A stretch of 64,000 bases of DNA from Blattamonas nauphoetae. Taxonomy: Eukaryota; Preaxostyla; Oxymonadida. Position 1 is the first letter of the stretch, and every line of letters begins with the position of its first letter. Shown one piece after another: positions 1-10,547 of the stretch. The stretch is taken from the NCBI GenBank assembly GCA_033064195.1, contig JARBJD010000012.1, forward strand, positions 186,001 through 250,000. Direction: 5' to 3'. The position numbers were made by a program, and so were the translations under genes. The notes beneath the pieces were generated by a model. It worked only from the letters and a program-made list of their open reading frames with translations. It did no database searches and had not been told where the DNA came from.

Positions 1-3000
1 GTCACCGAATCAATCCATCACAACCGCGTGTCTTCCGCCGTATTGCGACCGCCACTTTCGTCTCTGAATCCGGGGGATTTCTCATCAAACAGTTGCATCT
101 ATCCTGTTTTCCAGTCTGTCAAACCGTCAGTCTTATCGACAGGACTCAACTTTATCACGAATCACTTCAATCGACACAAGACTCAAGATGCAAATACAAC
201 ACTTCAGTCACCTTCAGAGCTATTCAGCAACCAACCTCCAACACCAAATGCCCAATCATCCGCAAACATCGAGAAAAGCAAACAGTCGAGCTCCCAGACA
301 TCTGCAATAGCACTCGTGTTCCAAATGAATCCTCCCATCTCCATCCAAACCTTGTCGTTCCTCGCAACACTTGTCGAGACAGGACAGTTCGTCGACAATG
401 GGCATCTTCGTCAAGCAAAAAATGAAGGAATCTCGTTCGCATTCACAACACCGCTTGGTGCTGCTCTTTGGCTCCCTCCGCGCTTCCTCAGACACTTCGC
501 TCTTCTGGCAATGCCTCGAAACAATCCTACCAGCGCGTGCATTGCAGTGAGTGCGTATTTCAAACATTTGTTGGCAGAACACAGCATCTCTTTGAACGAG
601 AATGTCGATCCAGAAGCTGCATATGCTCTGAATCAGGATAATCTTCCCTCGCTGATTCAATCTCTCGGCTCTGTCTTAACTCGCACGGAGTTTGAGTTCA
701 TGAAAGATCAATTCAACGTCGAAGTTCCGAATCAAGGGCAGAAGTCACTTTTCTCAGCTCCGTTGAACGATCCACAGGCTCTGATTTCAGCCATTCTTGT
801 TCGAATACCATCAATGACGGTCTTTCTCTTCCACCTGATCTACTTCCCTCTGTCTGAGAAGGACCTCCCAATGCACCCCCTTCGTCAGCATCTCAAGAAC
901 ATCTTCACCGAACTCACCATCTTTCCGATCTCCCTCAATCACGTGTTCTACGTCATCCATCAACTAGCAACCGGTCTGGAGACAGATTTCCTCACTCAAG
1001 AAAGCCCCGCCAAGCTGGTCTTGCTGTGGATGAAGCTGTGTCAGAGCATTCTATTTGATCGAACACTTCCTCGAGACAGTGTCTCAGTCGGTGTCCTTCT
1101 CAGTTGGTTTGGGCAAGCTCTTCTCACAGGTGATGAAATTGACCTCCATGCTCTCCAAACTCTGATGGCCCAATGTCCATTCAAATGCTCCGACGACATA
1201 GTTGGCATCATCCATTCTCATTATACACACGACCGACCACAAACTCGCCAAAGTGCTCAGTCGAAGGAGATTTTGCTTCAGCGACTCATCGGCCAGACTA
1301 TCGATCATTACCCGTCATCACTGACTGATAGCATTAATTACACGGCTCATCAGTTCGCTGCTCGTCTCCAGCACTTCGATGGATGCGTCATCACTTACCC
1401 ACATCTCGTCTACACTGGTTTCATCGATTTCATCTCCACCACGCTCAAGTTCGATGTCATTGCGTTGGATGTTGGGACGACACGACAACAGTTCCTGCGG
1501 AATCTTCGAACTGTGGTGATGAACGTCATCCTCGCTCCTCGCCCTGTCATCATTACGCTCAACATTTCAGACATGGTGTCTCTCAACCGTGTCGATAACA
1601 TCTTCAAATCTCGGACGAATTTCTCGGCCAAAAGATACGGCTCAACCAACACTCGATCTCCGTTCAACTTGCTCATGTCGTCGCTGAACAAGGGACAACA
1701 GATTGGTTCAGAAATCACAACAACCTTCGATGAATCTCTAAAGTCGGACACACCAGTCATGTCAATCTCAGAACCGTCCGATGAGCTCACCCTCGATCTG
1801 GTCTCGTCGTACTTGTACATCCTGTCAGTATCGACCGTCTCGTTGCTGTATCTCTTTTCTCCGAAGACGATGAAGACCATCCTGTCCGACGCTTATTCCA
1901 AAGGCATCAAAGAGGCGGTGAGCGAAGAATGGCTCATCGCGGAGTTCAAACGAAAACATCGTTTCCTCTTCTTCATCTCACGATTCATTTCGAAATACGA
2001 CATCGACAGAGAACCCAGTGTTGACTTTGACCTGAGTCGCGTCAATGCTCTTTTCGCTGATAATCCAATACATCCACAGAGCAGGGACACTGACAGACTA
2101 ACCAAGCACCCGAGAGTCTATTTTCCAGGTCTCGATGCGTTTCGATGGATTTCGAGTTCGTTCACATTCACACATCTTTCGCAGTTTCTATTTTCTGAGC
2201 TGAATCAAGCAGTGACAACCACTCTTCCACTTGTCCATATTCGTCAGATCAGAGAGACGGAAGATAAGGCAAAGCGACGTCTCCAGGCAGCCACTGTTGT
2301 TGGTTTTGATCGTTCGGTCCTCAACGGACAGAATTCAACGCTCCTCCGACTTGCTGAACAGGAAATGAAGGGTCAGTCATCAAGCATCCTGATGGACACT
2401 TACTTCATCGATGAGAATGTCTTCAAAACAAGACAGTTCACAGACCAATTGTTCTTCGAAGGGGAAATAGTTCTCCCTCGTCCTCCACCCGCCCCACTTG
2501 CTCCCTGTTACACGCGCTGGGTTCACACAGCTAATCCCAATCAGATCCCATTGCCCATCCGAAGCATTCCCGTTCAACCAGTCTCCCCAATTCTCCCAAA
2601 ATCAGCTCATCGCGTGGAAAGCCGACGAGCAGCGTCTGATCGAAGCGAAAGTGGATCAGTTCACGACGACATAACGGTCGCCATCCCATACACCATCGTC
2701 TACCCCCCGAAAGACGCGAAGGAGGAAGGATATGCGGAGAATCATTTGGGACGAAAAACTTCATTGATTCCTGCTCGGAAAAAACGGGCTGGTAGCATCA
2801 ATGTCAGCAATCTCCTCCGTCGTCAGTCCCAACCCCCTCACCAGACAACTTCACCATTTCCGTCACCACCAAGTCAGATCAAGCCTCATCAATCACTAAA
2901 ACCATCCCGACCAAAATACAGACTGAATGAAGATCGTCCAACACTCGATCCGTACCGAGCATCACAGATCGATCGGACATTCGCTGCCTCTCCAAAACGG

Positions 3001-6000
3001 TCTGTGACTCCGAAGCCATTTGACAAACATAACTCCAGTCATTCCTACGGGCACTCTGCGGCCTCGTCATTCGATTCAACAAGCGGAAAAGGAACTGTTC
3101 TGAGTTATACACAACCAACCCATGTTTCCACACTGCTCTATTTGGACAGACTCTTGTCATTCTTACTCATCTGCGGTTTAACGAAAGACCGGCCGTCGAT
3201 CCAGTACACTCCAGAGCCTCTCGGAACTATCCCAGAGATTGAGGATGACGGAGCCAGACTCCAACGCTATCTCCAGGGAATCGTGTCTCTCTCGTCATAT
3301 CGAACAGAAACGCCAGACACTCTGTTCATTTCGGCACTCACCTCGATGTATCTTGTCGTTCGGAATAATTATCCATATTTTGCACTGACCGCCACTCTCT
3401 CACATTGGGCAACATTCAGAATTGCTGTCATGACACCTGTTTATCTCTGTTCGCTCTCCCAACTCTTTCCGACAATACACCGAAATAGAATGACAGCACT
3501 GGAAAGACGGAGAGATATGCTTCTTTCGTTCTTCAGGACTCTTATCGACCTCCTCACGTTGACACTTCCTCCTTCCGATCTTCTTCAAAAGATGACATCG
3601 ACACGCTACTCAACCTCGACAGCTCCTTCTTTCTGCGATCTCGTCCAAGATGCCAGGCGAACTATCGATGACATTCGCGAGCAACACGCAATCGTCAAGA
3701 AGCTGATGAAGCGCGTGTCAAAACGCACCGAACAGTGCTCTCAGAAAAGAAGCACACTCATTCGAATGATCCACACAGAAGGGAATGTCTCAACAGCCGT
3801 TACAGCCCAGCGAGTCTTGGACATGCCTTATCGAGATGTTCAGCAGCTGAAAAAGAACACAGTCCCATGCGTGAATGTTCGCTATCTTCTCGATACCCTC
3901 CTGATCATCCTGAGAAGACCACTCATCCCCACTGAGATTTTGTTTGTCACAAAAACCTTTTCATACCAACACGAGAAACGACTACATTCTCCAACAAGCG
4001 TGGCTCCGGAGAAACTGGGAACAGAAGATCCGCCGGAAAATGTGTCGAAAGGACCTTCGCCAATGGGTACTCGACCACTCCCACTCAACAAGTCAATCTC
4101 ACCAAGTGCGAACCAGACAGAAATGACAGGAAGGACTCAGAAAGCTCACAAATACCCGGTGATATTAGCATCCGCAACCCACGCCAACAAAATGCTTTCA
4201 AATCCAGATTTTAGGAAGATGATATCGACATTTGACCCACTCACATTGTCTGATGAACAGGTCGAATTAATCCAACCATATCTCGACACACATTTCGACG
4301 ATCCTCACTTCAGTGCCAGTGACAGAGCAAAGACAGAACCGCTTAACCAATTTATCGACTCGCTTCTGTCTTATGCTTCAGTCAGAAAAAAGCTCCTTCC
4401 ACTGAAAACCTCTCTCAAGGCTGATGTTTCAGGCCCACTCACAACTGACATTGATCAACTGAAGGCGGCTACCTCGAGACTGGATACACTTCGAGTGACG
4501 TTGCTTGCGATCCTTCATCAGATCAACAACATCTTCCCATCATCAATCAGCTCTTCACGCATCGCAAAACCTCTCATCGGTGGCGAGACTCTTGAAGGCG
4601 TGTATGTGATGCTTGACGGGTGTTTGTCACAATTGGAAGAAGTGGAACAAAACATCATCAACTGCCGAGGAGATTCCGCTCTTGCAGCTGCGCTCGTGGT
4701 TTTCAATGGGTGCCTTCCGCCTTCGGAGTGGAATGTTGTGATGCAACAGTGGAAGAAGATCCTCAAACTCTGCAGAATCAACTTCTACGGCTTCGATGAG
4801 TTCGACTATGATTCTCTTCTCTACAGACAGATTCCGTCATCGACCGACATTGAGATTGTTTCAAACGACCCAGCCACAAAGAGAAGTACCAAATATCGCT
4901 GTCTCGACATCTCGGTTGATGGGATTCCTTACAATGACTTCCTCATCGACGAACTTGCTCGGCTGTACATTCCTGCTGAGCTGGTTTCGACGTGGTATGT
5001 CCTGCACGGTCCAATGCATTTCTACGAATGCCAAGCAGATGGCTTTGGGAACAACTTCCTTCACATGTTCTTTTACCCGTTTCTCAACACAGTTGATGGG
5101 ACACGTCCAGTGATTGTTCTGGATCCACTCGGCATTGGGGAGGAGGCACTCTTGAAGTACATCCGGAGAGACTGTTCACCCATGTGCGTCCACATTCTCG
5201 AGACAGACTTCTTCGAGAACGCCATCAACGCGGCTGCATCTGGTGTTCCGCTTGTCATCACATATGTTGATGTTGGAGCGACGATGGGCGAGCCTCGAGC
5301 CAAAAATATTCTTGATTTCCTCGATTCACTTTGTTCTATTTCCCTCAATGCCCCAACTCAATCGTTGATGTTGTCAGGGAAGGAGATTCGTGTGAAAACA
5401 GGATTCCAATTGTTTGTGATTGTCAAGGACGGACAAGCACTCCTCCCGTCGCCACGAAGTAATCTCTACAGCACAGCTATTCCAACCAACAGTCGAATCA
5501 TTAATTTCAACGCTCTCCATTCCGAAGTCTCGATGAAGAATCAGCTCAAGTATAATCTGTTCGGCCCAGCAATCATGCCGAACGAGGTTCTCTTGAGGAG
5601 CGGATCATTTGGACGACTCTTCGCTCTGAAACTCATTCTTATGGAGAACGAGAAACAGATGCTCGACCAACAGACAAAAATGCATTCACAGAGCATTCCA
5701 AAGTTCTTCCATTCGATGAAACAACTTTCGGACAGCATCAAACAATGCTTACAGTCCTTCAAGCCAGAAATGGACGCCATCTTCGAGACAGAGGCACAAC
5801 TGCACAAGTTGAACTATCTGTGCGATTCTGTCCACTGTGCAATCTGTAGCATGATGGTCATCACCAACATCCGAATTATGAACCTGATCGAAGTTCTGGA
5901 CATCACATCGATGCTGACACGGCCATATTTCGAATCCGGAATGCCGACAACATTCCAATTCCAACAATTCCTTCACGAAGCACTTCGAAGAGCTATCACC

Positions 6001-9000
6001 ATGAATGAAATTCGAAAATTCGAAGAATCAACCAAGTCACACATTTCGAACACAATCAGACAGCATCTCGAACAAGAAAAAGACACCAAATTGCACGAAA
6101 TCGAAGAGAACCCATACAACAAGAAGGAAGAAAACGCCCAGCGCATCGGAATCGACTATCTGACACCACACGATGACACAGACTTGAAGCGGATTTGCGA
6201 TGCGACATTCATCAATGTTGTCTATCGCCTGATCATCCAACTCAAAAGAACGGTGAAGAAAGACAACGGATATACATCCACGCTGTACGCACATCTGCCA
6301 TTTCTGTTCATCCTCGCCTTCCAGCTCGATCTCGTGTCCATCCAGAGAAAAAGCCATGGGATATTGACACGAGATGATCATCATATTCCTATTCAGATTG
6401 TTTCGCAGGTTTTGGGTGCCAATCAGACTATCGACATCGGATTCATCTATTCGCCGGTTATCTACCGAGTTGGGAACACAGTGTTCACCTCTTTTGCCTC
6501 TGCAAGCCCATTCGAGGAAGATATCCAAAAAGGGGCATCTCCACAAATGACTGGAACACTGAAATTTGTGACAGATTGCTCAGAGTTACTGTTCTATCCG
6601 CCAAGAATCAATTTCCAGGAAATCGGCATGAACCAGGAAATCGAAGAACAGGTCTTTAAGGAGCTCAAACTTGTTCAAAACATCTTCGACACTTGGAAAG
6701 CCCTCGACAACCAATCTGTCGAAGATTCGTTCCGTGCAGAAGCCTACGTCGAACACAAAGTTGAATGGAATGCGTGGCTCACGTCACTATCGCCAGAGAA
6801 AGGCCCATTCCCGACCGGCCTAAACAATCCAAGCATGTCCCTGGAGCGACTCGTCATCGTCTTCCGCTTCTTCCCGCATCAAATCGCCTCTTCGATCCTC
6901 GCCATCCTCGGACAAATCCTCAACGTCAACATCCCTGTGATCCACCCCCTCGACGAAATGTTCAGCCTCGCCATCGACCTGAGCTATGCATCAGTCCCAA
7001 CGCTGATCGCAGCAGATCCGTCGTGCGTTGATGTCATGCCATACCTCGAGCACACCAAGATGAACACCAGCCTGTACATTCGAGATGCCTCAAACGAGAC
7101 CGGACAAATCGTCCAGACAGCTGTTGTACCGTTCAGACTCCCGTCCTCTCTGTCCCTCAAACAAACTCCACTCACCACACTTGTGAGTCCACTAAAGTTC
7201 CCATTTTCTTCTCGATGGGGACCGTACTCTCGGACAGACCTCAATCGAGCAGTCATCACAAACCATCTTTCATACACGGTCCATCCAAAAGCATCAACGG
7301 TGTCCATTCTGTCAAATCAATCCACCATCGATTTCCGATTCCACGAAGCGAGCCGACTCCCCAAACATTCTCGCCTCTTCAATGGACTCTTGAAACTTCA
7401 CGACCAGCCGCAAACAACACTCTGGACCCACATTCCAGAATATGCACCAATGCAACAATTTTTGAAGACTATCTTCCATTCAACATATGTCACGGAATTC
7501 TCGTCGATCCCTTCGATGTTTATCCATCAGTACCATCCCTTCACGACCAAACAACTCCACGATTCACTTATTGGACACGATATCGCCATCACTAAGCCGA
7601 ATGAGAATAAACACAGCCCTCTCACGCAACGCTCTGACAGCGTGACCAGTCGTTCGCAGTTGAATACGCTCGTCGTATCTATCTCGCCGCAGATGATAGC
7701 AAAGTGGGCCTCCTTCCTTCAGGACCCTCCCAGATCGTCCGTACCTATGCACATCCGCCTTCAGGAATCAGATGTGATGAACGTCGTGTCGTCTCGAACA
7801 TTGTACACGCCAGGAGTGAATTCTCTGTCCTTCTTCGACCAAGATCCTCGCGCTGTCCACATGCTCGTTTCCCACGTTCATCGTCCACTTCTCCCAGCCT
7901 CTCCAATCCTGACCAACCACATCGTCATCTGTGGAGTGGACAAGATCAACAACCCATTGCTAACCGCACCATATGTCGCTTCAATCATCCATCCTGATCT
8001 TGATGAGATGGACTGTACTTTCATCACGACGTTCCAAAGGACAGCAGCGTGGCTTCCACCGTATGCGGACACTCTCTCACGAAACAACACAATCATGTCG
8101 GTGATGATCTTCGCCCTCACATTTGTTTTTGCCGTCGCCCGTTTCAGGACAAGATCGGCACGCCTCGCAAGAGGATTGACGGGGTTCAATGATACATACA
8201 TCTCTCCACTCGTCTCAAGCGACTCAACGTTCCTCCTCGCGGCGACACAGTACTCGCAAACGTCTTTCCTCCTCTATCTCCAGAAGTCAACGACCCTGAT
8301 CCTCGAAACACAGAGCCAGAACCAACTCCTGTTTGCCAGAATCACAGATAGCCACAACGACGAGGAAGCTCTGGAAACGATCATCAATCATCCCAGCTAC
8401 GGTTCCATCCTCTCCTCGATGTGTATCAGTTTGATGAGTGTCTTTCTGGATTCATCATCGAATGACTCTGGAATTCCAGCGAAGGAAATCGAGTATATTC
8501 AACAAATTCTGGTCAAAGTCATCTCACCATCATCGTTCCTTCCGTCATTCAACTTCTACCAGCCTGCTGTTGACTTCCAGCCAACAGAGATCCATTCTCG
8601 GTTCAAGCTTCCGATTGCTCATCGTCACTCGTTGACGCGACGAAGTTTGATCACATTCCTTGCCACCTCAGATCTCCGCGAACCTTCTGCAGCACTCTTC
8701 AAATTTCACCAGTCGTTGTTGGATCGAGCGTCTCTGGTGACGTCTGCGACGTTGATGAAATGCATCCAGGCCGCAATGCCACCCACAAGTGAGAAATCCA
8801 CCGACAAGGTCACAAGTTTCAGTTCTGCCCAACGGCTTGTGTCTCATTTCATCTCGACAACACTTACGAACCTTCCTCCTGCATTCACAGACGCAGAAAT
8901 GGCTTTATATCTACAAGACCTTCATAAGTCCCCGACCATGCTGCTTGAAGGGGCCATGCTCCGAGAAGTGGAATCTTTCAACCTCACCACTCGTGTCCTC

Positions 9001-10350
9001 AGCACGTCGATGAACTGTTACCCTCTCATCCTCTCACCATTCTCTCCACTCCAATCGTCGTCGTGTGGATCACCGACACATCACTTCTCTCCGCTCAATC
9101 ACTGTGATTCGTCAAGACTGCCTTTCTACATGGTCGCATCATGCGCAATCCCTCATTACGTCTCTCATGGCCTTCCTCAGGCTTTAGAATGGCAAATTCT
9201 TCGAAAAGCGTTCCTGTCACGTTTTGTAGAAAGACGTGGAGAAAAGGAAATTCTCTCATTCCTCCCATTGGGCCTTCTGACATCGCCAGAAACATTCATC
9301 TCGTTGTTTATCATTGAAGCTGACTCACTCTTGGCATCATTCCATTCACAATCAACGAAATCATCGTCATCTGCAGTGAACGCGAGCACTTCGATGACTT
9401 CAAGCGATGATGAACTTCCCTCGATCTCGGAGACCCCAAACCAACAGACAAAGCCAACGCCAATACCATCGCAACAGTTTGGAGTCGTTGAAAACGCGAA
9501 GGCACTGATAATGTCGTTTCTTCGGGAGGACCCAACAAAATACGAATCAAATAAGATGTTCATTTCAGAGGAGAACAATGAAATGGTGCTGGTTATGGTT
9601 GGATTTCGGATTGTCGGAGTTGCCTGGGATTTTGTGGAAGGAAAATTCGTCTCTCTCTACACAAACGGTGCACTACCGCCAAACACCACACAAACACCGA
9701 TCGTGAAACTGAAGATCAAACGCGAGCCGAGGTACACGCTGACTGAGCTTCTCAGAGAAGCACAGGTGGAAGAATTTCAGAATAAATCTCGCCGGAATTC
9801 ACAAGTCATCCGTCGCCAGTCAACCATCACGAAACTCGATGAATATGTCCAGCGAAGTGCGTTCTCACCGTTCTGCCCTCCAACAGATATCCTCAACACG
9901 CAGTTCTTCCGACTCTTCGTCACATCACATTTGCAGCTACAACGACGACTGCCAATTCCGTCACTACCCAAGCAAGCCTCGTCTCCAACAAAAGCTCGCC
10001 TTCCGTACAACCTGTTCGTGTCACGAGGAACGTCGTTTAACAATCTTTCGGTTATCAAGCGAGACCTCACCAAGAAGCGACATTCTTTTGCAGTGGGCAC
10101 AATGAAGCGAAGAGACATTCAGATCCACGACGCCCCGACCCCAACCCCTCCACGATCCTCTCCACCAGCAAAAACAGCCATGCTTCCATCACCTGTGACT
10201 CCTCTCGTCAACGTGTTTTATTCTTCAGCTCGGATCTCACTCTTTGGTCAGTTCTACATCGAACACGAAGACTTCGCAGAATTAGAGGAGTTGGGATGTT
10301 TTATTCATCTTCATTTTGATCCTGTTTTGTTGAAATCTCTGGGAATTTAA
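1..10350 (+). CDS. Dynein heavy chain-like protein, divergent, 5' partial
   Basis: The frame is open from base 1 with no start, so the gene begins upstream; it ends at TAA 10348-10350 (about 3450 residues visible). Numbering from the valine at base 28, I see the second half of AAA3 (~108-160, RFLRHFALLAM resembling the dynein RFTRHFN motif), AAA4 (~450-500), a stalk with two helical arms (~1205-1240 and ~1440-1500), AAA5 (RGDSALAAALVVFNG at ~1546, like GDCLLAAAFLSY; RPVIVLDPLG at ~1690, like RWPLMIDPQGQ), AAA6 (~2320) and the C-terminal region (FALTFVFAVARFR at ~2695, like FGLCFFHAVVQER). These match the known order of a dynein motor. Oddities: the AAA4 P-loop and AAA3 Walker B acidic residues are not recognisable, and the visible part is ~1.5 times the normal AAA3-to-end length because of low-complexity insertions (e.g. 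residues ~860-1020). I infer a structural or very diverged flagellar/cytoplasmic dynein. No intron seen. Confidence 0.7.
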   Translation, partial: VTESIHHNRVSSAVLRPPLSSLNPGDFSSNSCIYPVFQSVKPSVLSTGLNFITNHFNRHKTQDANTTLQSPSELFSNQPPTPNAQSSANIEKSKQSSSQTSAIALVFQMNPPISIQTLSFLATLVETGQFVDNGHLRQAKNEGISFAFTTPLGAALWLPPRFLRHFALLAMPRNNPTSACIAVSAYFKHLLAEHSISLNENVDPEAAYALNQDNLPSLIQSLGSVLTRTEFEFMKDQFNVEVPNQGQKSLFSAPLNDPQALISAILVRIPSMTVFLFHLIYFPLSEKDLPMHPLRQHLKNIFTELTIFPISLNHVFYVIHQLATGLETDFLTQESPAKLVLLWMKLCQSILFDRTLPRDSVSVGVLLSWFGQALLTGDEIDLHALQTLMAQCPFKCSDDIVGIIHSHYTHDRPQTRQSAQSKEILLQRLIGQTIDHYPSSLTDSINYTAHQFAARLQHFDGCVITYPHLVYTGFIDFISTTLKFDVIALDVGTTRQQFLRNLRTVVMNVILAPRPVIITLNISDMVSLNRVDNIFKSRTNFSAKRYGSTNTRSPFNLLMSSLNKGQQIGSEITTTFDESLKSDTPVMSISEPSDELTLDLVSSYLYILSVSTVSLLYLFSPKTMKTILSDAYSKGIKEAVSEEWLIAEFKRKHRFLFFISRFISKYDIDREPSVDFDLSRVNALFADNPIHPQSRDTDRLTKHPRVYFPGLDAFRWISSSFTFTHLSQFLFSELNQAVTTTLPLVHIRQIRETEDKAKRRLQAATVVGFDRSVLNGQNSTLLRLAEQEMKGQSSSILMDTYFIDENVFKTRQFTDQLFFEGEIVLPRPPPAPLAPCYTRWVHTANPNQIPLPIRSIPVQPVSPILPKSAHRVESRRAASDRSESGSVHDDITVAIPYTIVYPPKDAKEEGYAENHLGRKTSLIPARKKRAGSINVSNLLRRQSQPPHQTTSPFPSPPSQIKPHQSLKPSRPKYRLNEDRPTLDPYRASQIDRTFAASPKRSVTPKPFDKHNSSHSYGHSAASSFDSTSGKGTVLSYTQPTHVSTLLYLDRLLSFLLICGLTKDRPSIQYTPEPLGTIPEIEDDGARLQRYLQGIVSLSSYRTETPDTLFISALTSMYLVVRNNYPYFALTATLSHWATFRIAVMTPVYLCSLSQLFPTIHRNRMTALERRRDMLLSFFRTLIDLLTLTLPPSDLLQKMTSTRYSTSTAPSFCDLVQDARRTIDDIREQHAIVKKLMKRVSKRTEQCSQKRSTLIRMIHTEGNVSTAVTAQRVLDMPYRDVQQLKKNTVPCVNVRYLLDTLLIILRRPLIPTEILFVTKTFSYQHEKRLHSPTSVAPEKLGTEDPPENVSKGPSPMGTRPLPLNKSISPSANQTEMTGRTQKAHKYPVILASATHANKMLSNPDFRKMISTFDPLTLSDEQVELIQPYLDTHFDDPHFSASDRAKTEPLNQFIDSLLSYASVRKKLLPLKTSLKADVSGPLTTDIDQLKAATSRLDTLRVTLLAILHQINNIFPSSISSSRIAKPLIGGETLEGVYVMLDGCLSQLEEVEQNIINCRGDSALAAALVVFNGCLPPSEWNVVMQQWKKILKLCRINFYGFDEFDYDSLLYRQIPSSTDIEIVSNDPATKRSTKYRCLDISVDGIPYNDFLIDELARLYIPAELVSTWYVLHGPMHFYECQADGFGNNFLHMFFYPFLNTVDGTRPVIVLDPLGIGEEALLKYIRRDCSPMCVHILETDFFENAINAAASGVPLVITYVDVGATMGEPRAKNILDFLDSLCSISLNAPTQSLMLSGKEIRVKTGFQLFVIVKDGQALLPSPRSNLYSTAIPTNSRIINFNALHSEVSMKNQLKYNLFGPAIMPNEVLLRSGSFGRLFALKLILMENEKQMLDQQTKMHSQSIPKFFHSMKQLSDSIKQCLQSFKPEMDAIFETEAQLHKLNYLCDSVHCAICSMMVITNIRIMNLIEVLDITSMLTRPYFESGMPTTFQFQQFLHEALRRAITMNEIRKFEESTKSHISNTIRQHLEQEKDTKLHEIEENPYNKKEENAQRIGIDYLTPHDDTDLKRICDATFINVVYRLIIQLKRTVKKDNGYTSTLYAHLPFLFILAFQLDLVSIQRKSHGILTRDDHHIPIQIVSQVLGANQTIDIGFIYSPVIYRVGNTVFTSFASASPFEEDIQKGASPQMTGTLKFVTDCSELLFYPPRINFQEIGMNQEIEEQVFKELKLVQNIFDTWKALDNQSVEDSFRAEAYVEHKVEWNAWLTSLSPEKGPFPTGLNNPSMSLERLVIVFRFFPHQIASSILAILGQILNVNIPVIHPLDEMFSLAIDLSYASVPTLIAADPSCVDVMPYLEHTKMNTSLYIRDASNETGQIVQTAVVPFRLPSSLSLKQTPLTTLVSPLKFPFSSRWGPYSRTDLNRAVITNHLSYTVHPKASTVSILSNQSTIDFRFHEASRLPKHSRLFNGLLKLHDQPQTTLWTHIPEYAPMQQFLKTIFHSTYVTEFSSIPSMFIHQYHPFTTKQLHDSLIGHDIAITKPNENKHSPLTQRSDSVTSRSQLNTLVVSISPQMIAKWASFLQDPPRSSVPMHIRLQESDVMNVVSSRTLYTPGVNSLSFFDQDPRAVHMLVSHVHRPLLPASPILTNHIVICGVDKINNPLLTAPYVASIIHPDLDEMDCTFITTFQRTAAWLPPYADTLSRNNTIMSVMIFALTFVFAVARFRTRSARLARGLTGFNDTYISPLVSSDSTFLLAATQYSQTSFLLYLQKSTTLILETQSQNQLLFARITDSHNDEEALETIINHPSYGSILSSMCISLMSVFLDSSSNDSGIPAKEIEYIQQILVKVISPSSFLPSFNFYQPAVDFQPTEIHSRFKLPIAHRHSLTRRSLITFLATSDLREPSAALFKFHQSLLDRASLVTSATLMKCIQAAMPPTSEKSTDKVTSFSSAQRLVSHFISTTLTNLPPAFTDAEMALYLQDLHKSPTMLLEGAMLREVESFNLTTRVLSTSMNCYPLILSPFSPLQSSSCGSPTHHFSPLNHCDSSRLPFYMVASCAIPHYVSHGLPQALEWQILRKAFLSRFVERRGEKEILSFLPLGLLTSPETFISLFIIEADSLLASFHSQSTKSSSSAVNASTSMTSSDDELPSISETPNQQTKPTPIPSQQFGVVENAKALIMSFLREDPTKYESNKMFISEENNEMVLVMVGFRIVGVAWDFVEGKFVSLYTNGALPPNTTQTPIVKLKIKREPRYTLTELLREAQVEEFQNKSRRNSQVIRRQSTITKLDEYVQRSAFSPFCPPTDILNTQFFRLFVTSHLQLQRRLPIPSLPKQASSPTKARLPYNLFVSRGTSFNNLSVIKRDLTKKRHSFAVGTMKRRDIQIHDAPTPTPPRSSPPAKTAMLPSPVTPLVNVFYSSARISLFGQFYIEHEDFAELEELGCFIHLHFDPVLLKSLGI

Positions 10351-10547
10351 TTATTTCTGGAGAGAGCAATATATGATTTGTTTCTTATTTCGACGACCTA
10401 CACTTGTATTCCCTCTTCTTTCTAGATTATGTCGTTTTTGTTTCTTTGTTTATCATTTCACGAAAGATCTTTCTGATTTCTATTCCGTTCACGAAAGATT
10501 CGCTCACCCAAACTACTTCAAAGGGACGATCACCTTCTTTTGGATGA

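Noticed and set aside
6037..6546. 169-residue minus-strand ORF inside the dynein gene
   Set aside because: Shadow of a well-supported coding frame; no start context or similarity.
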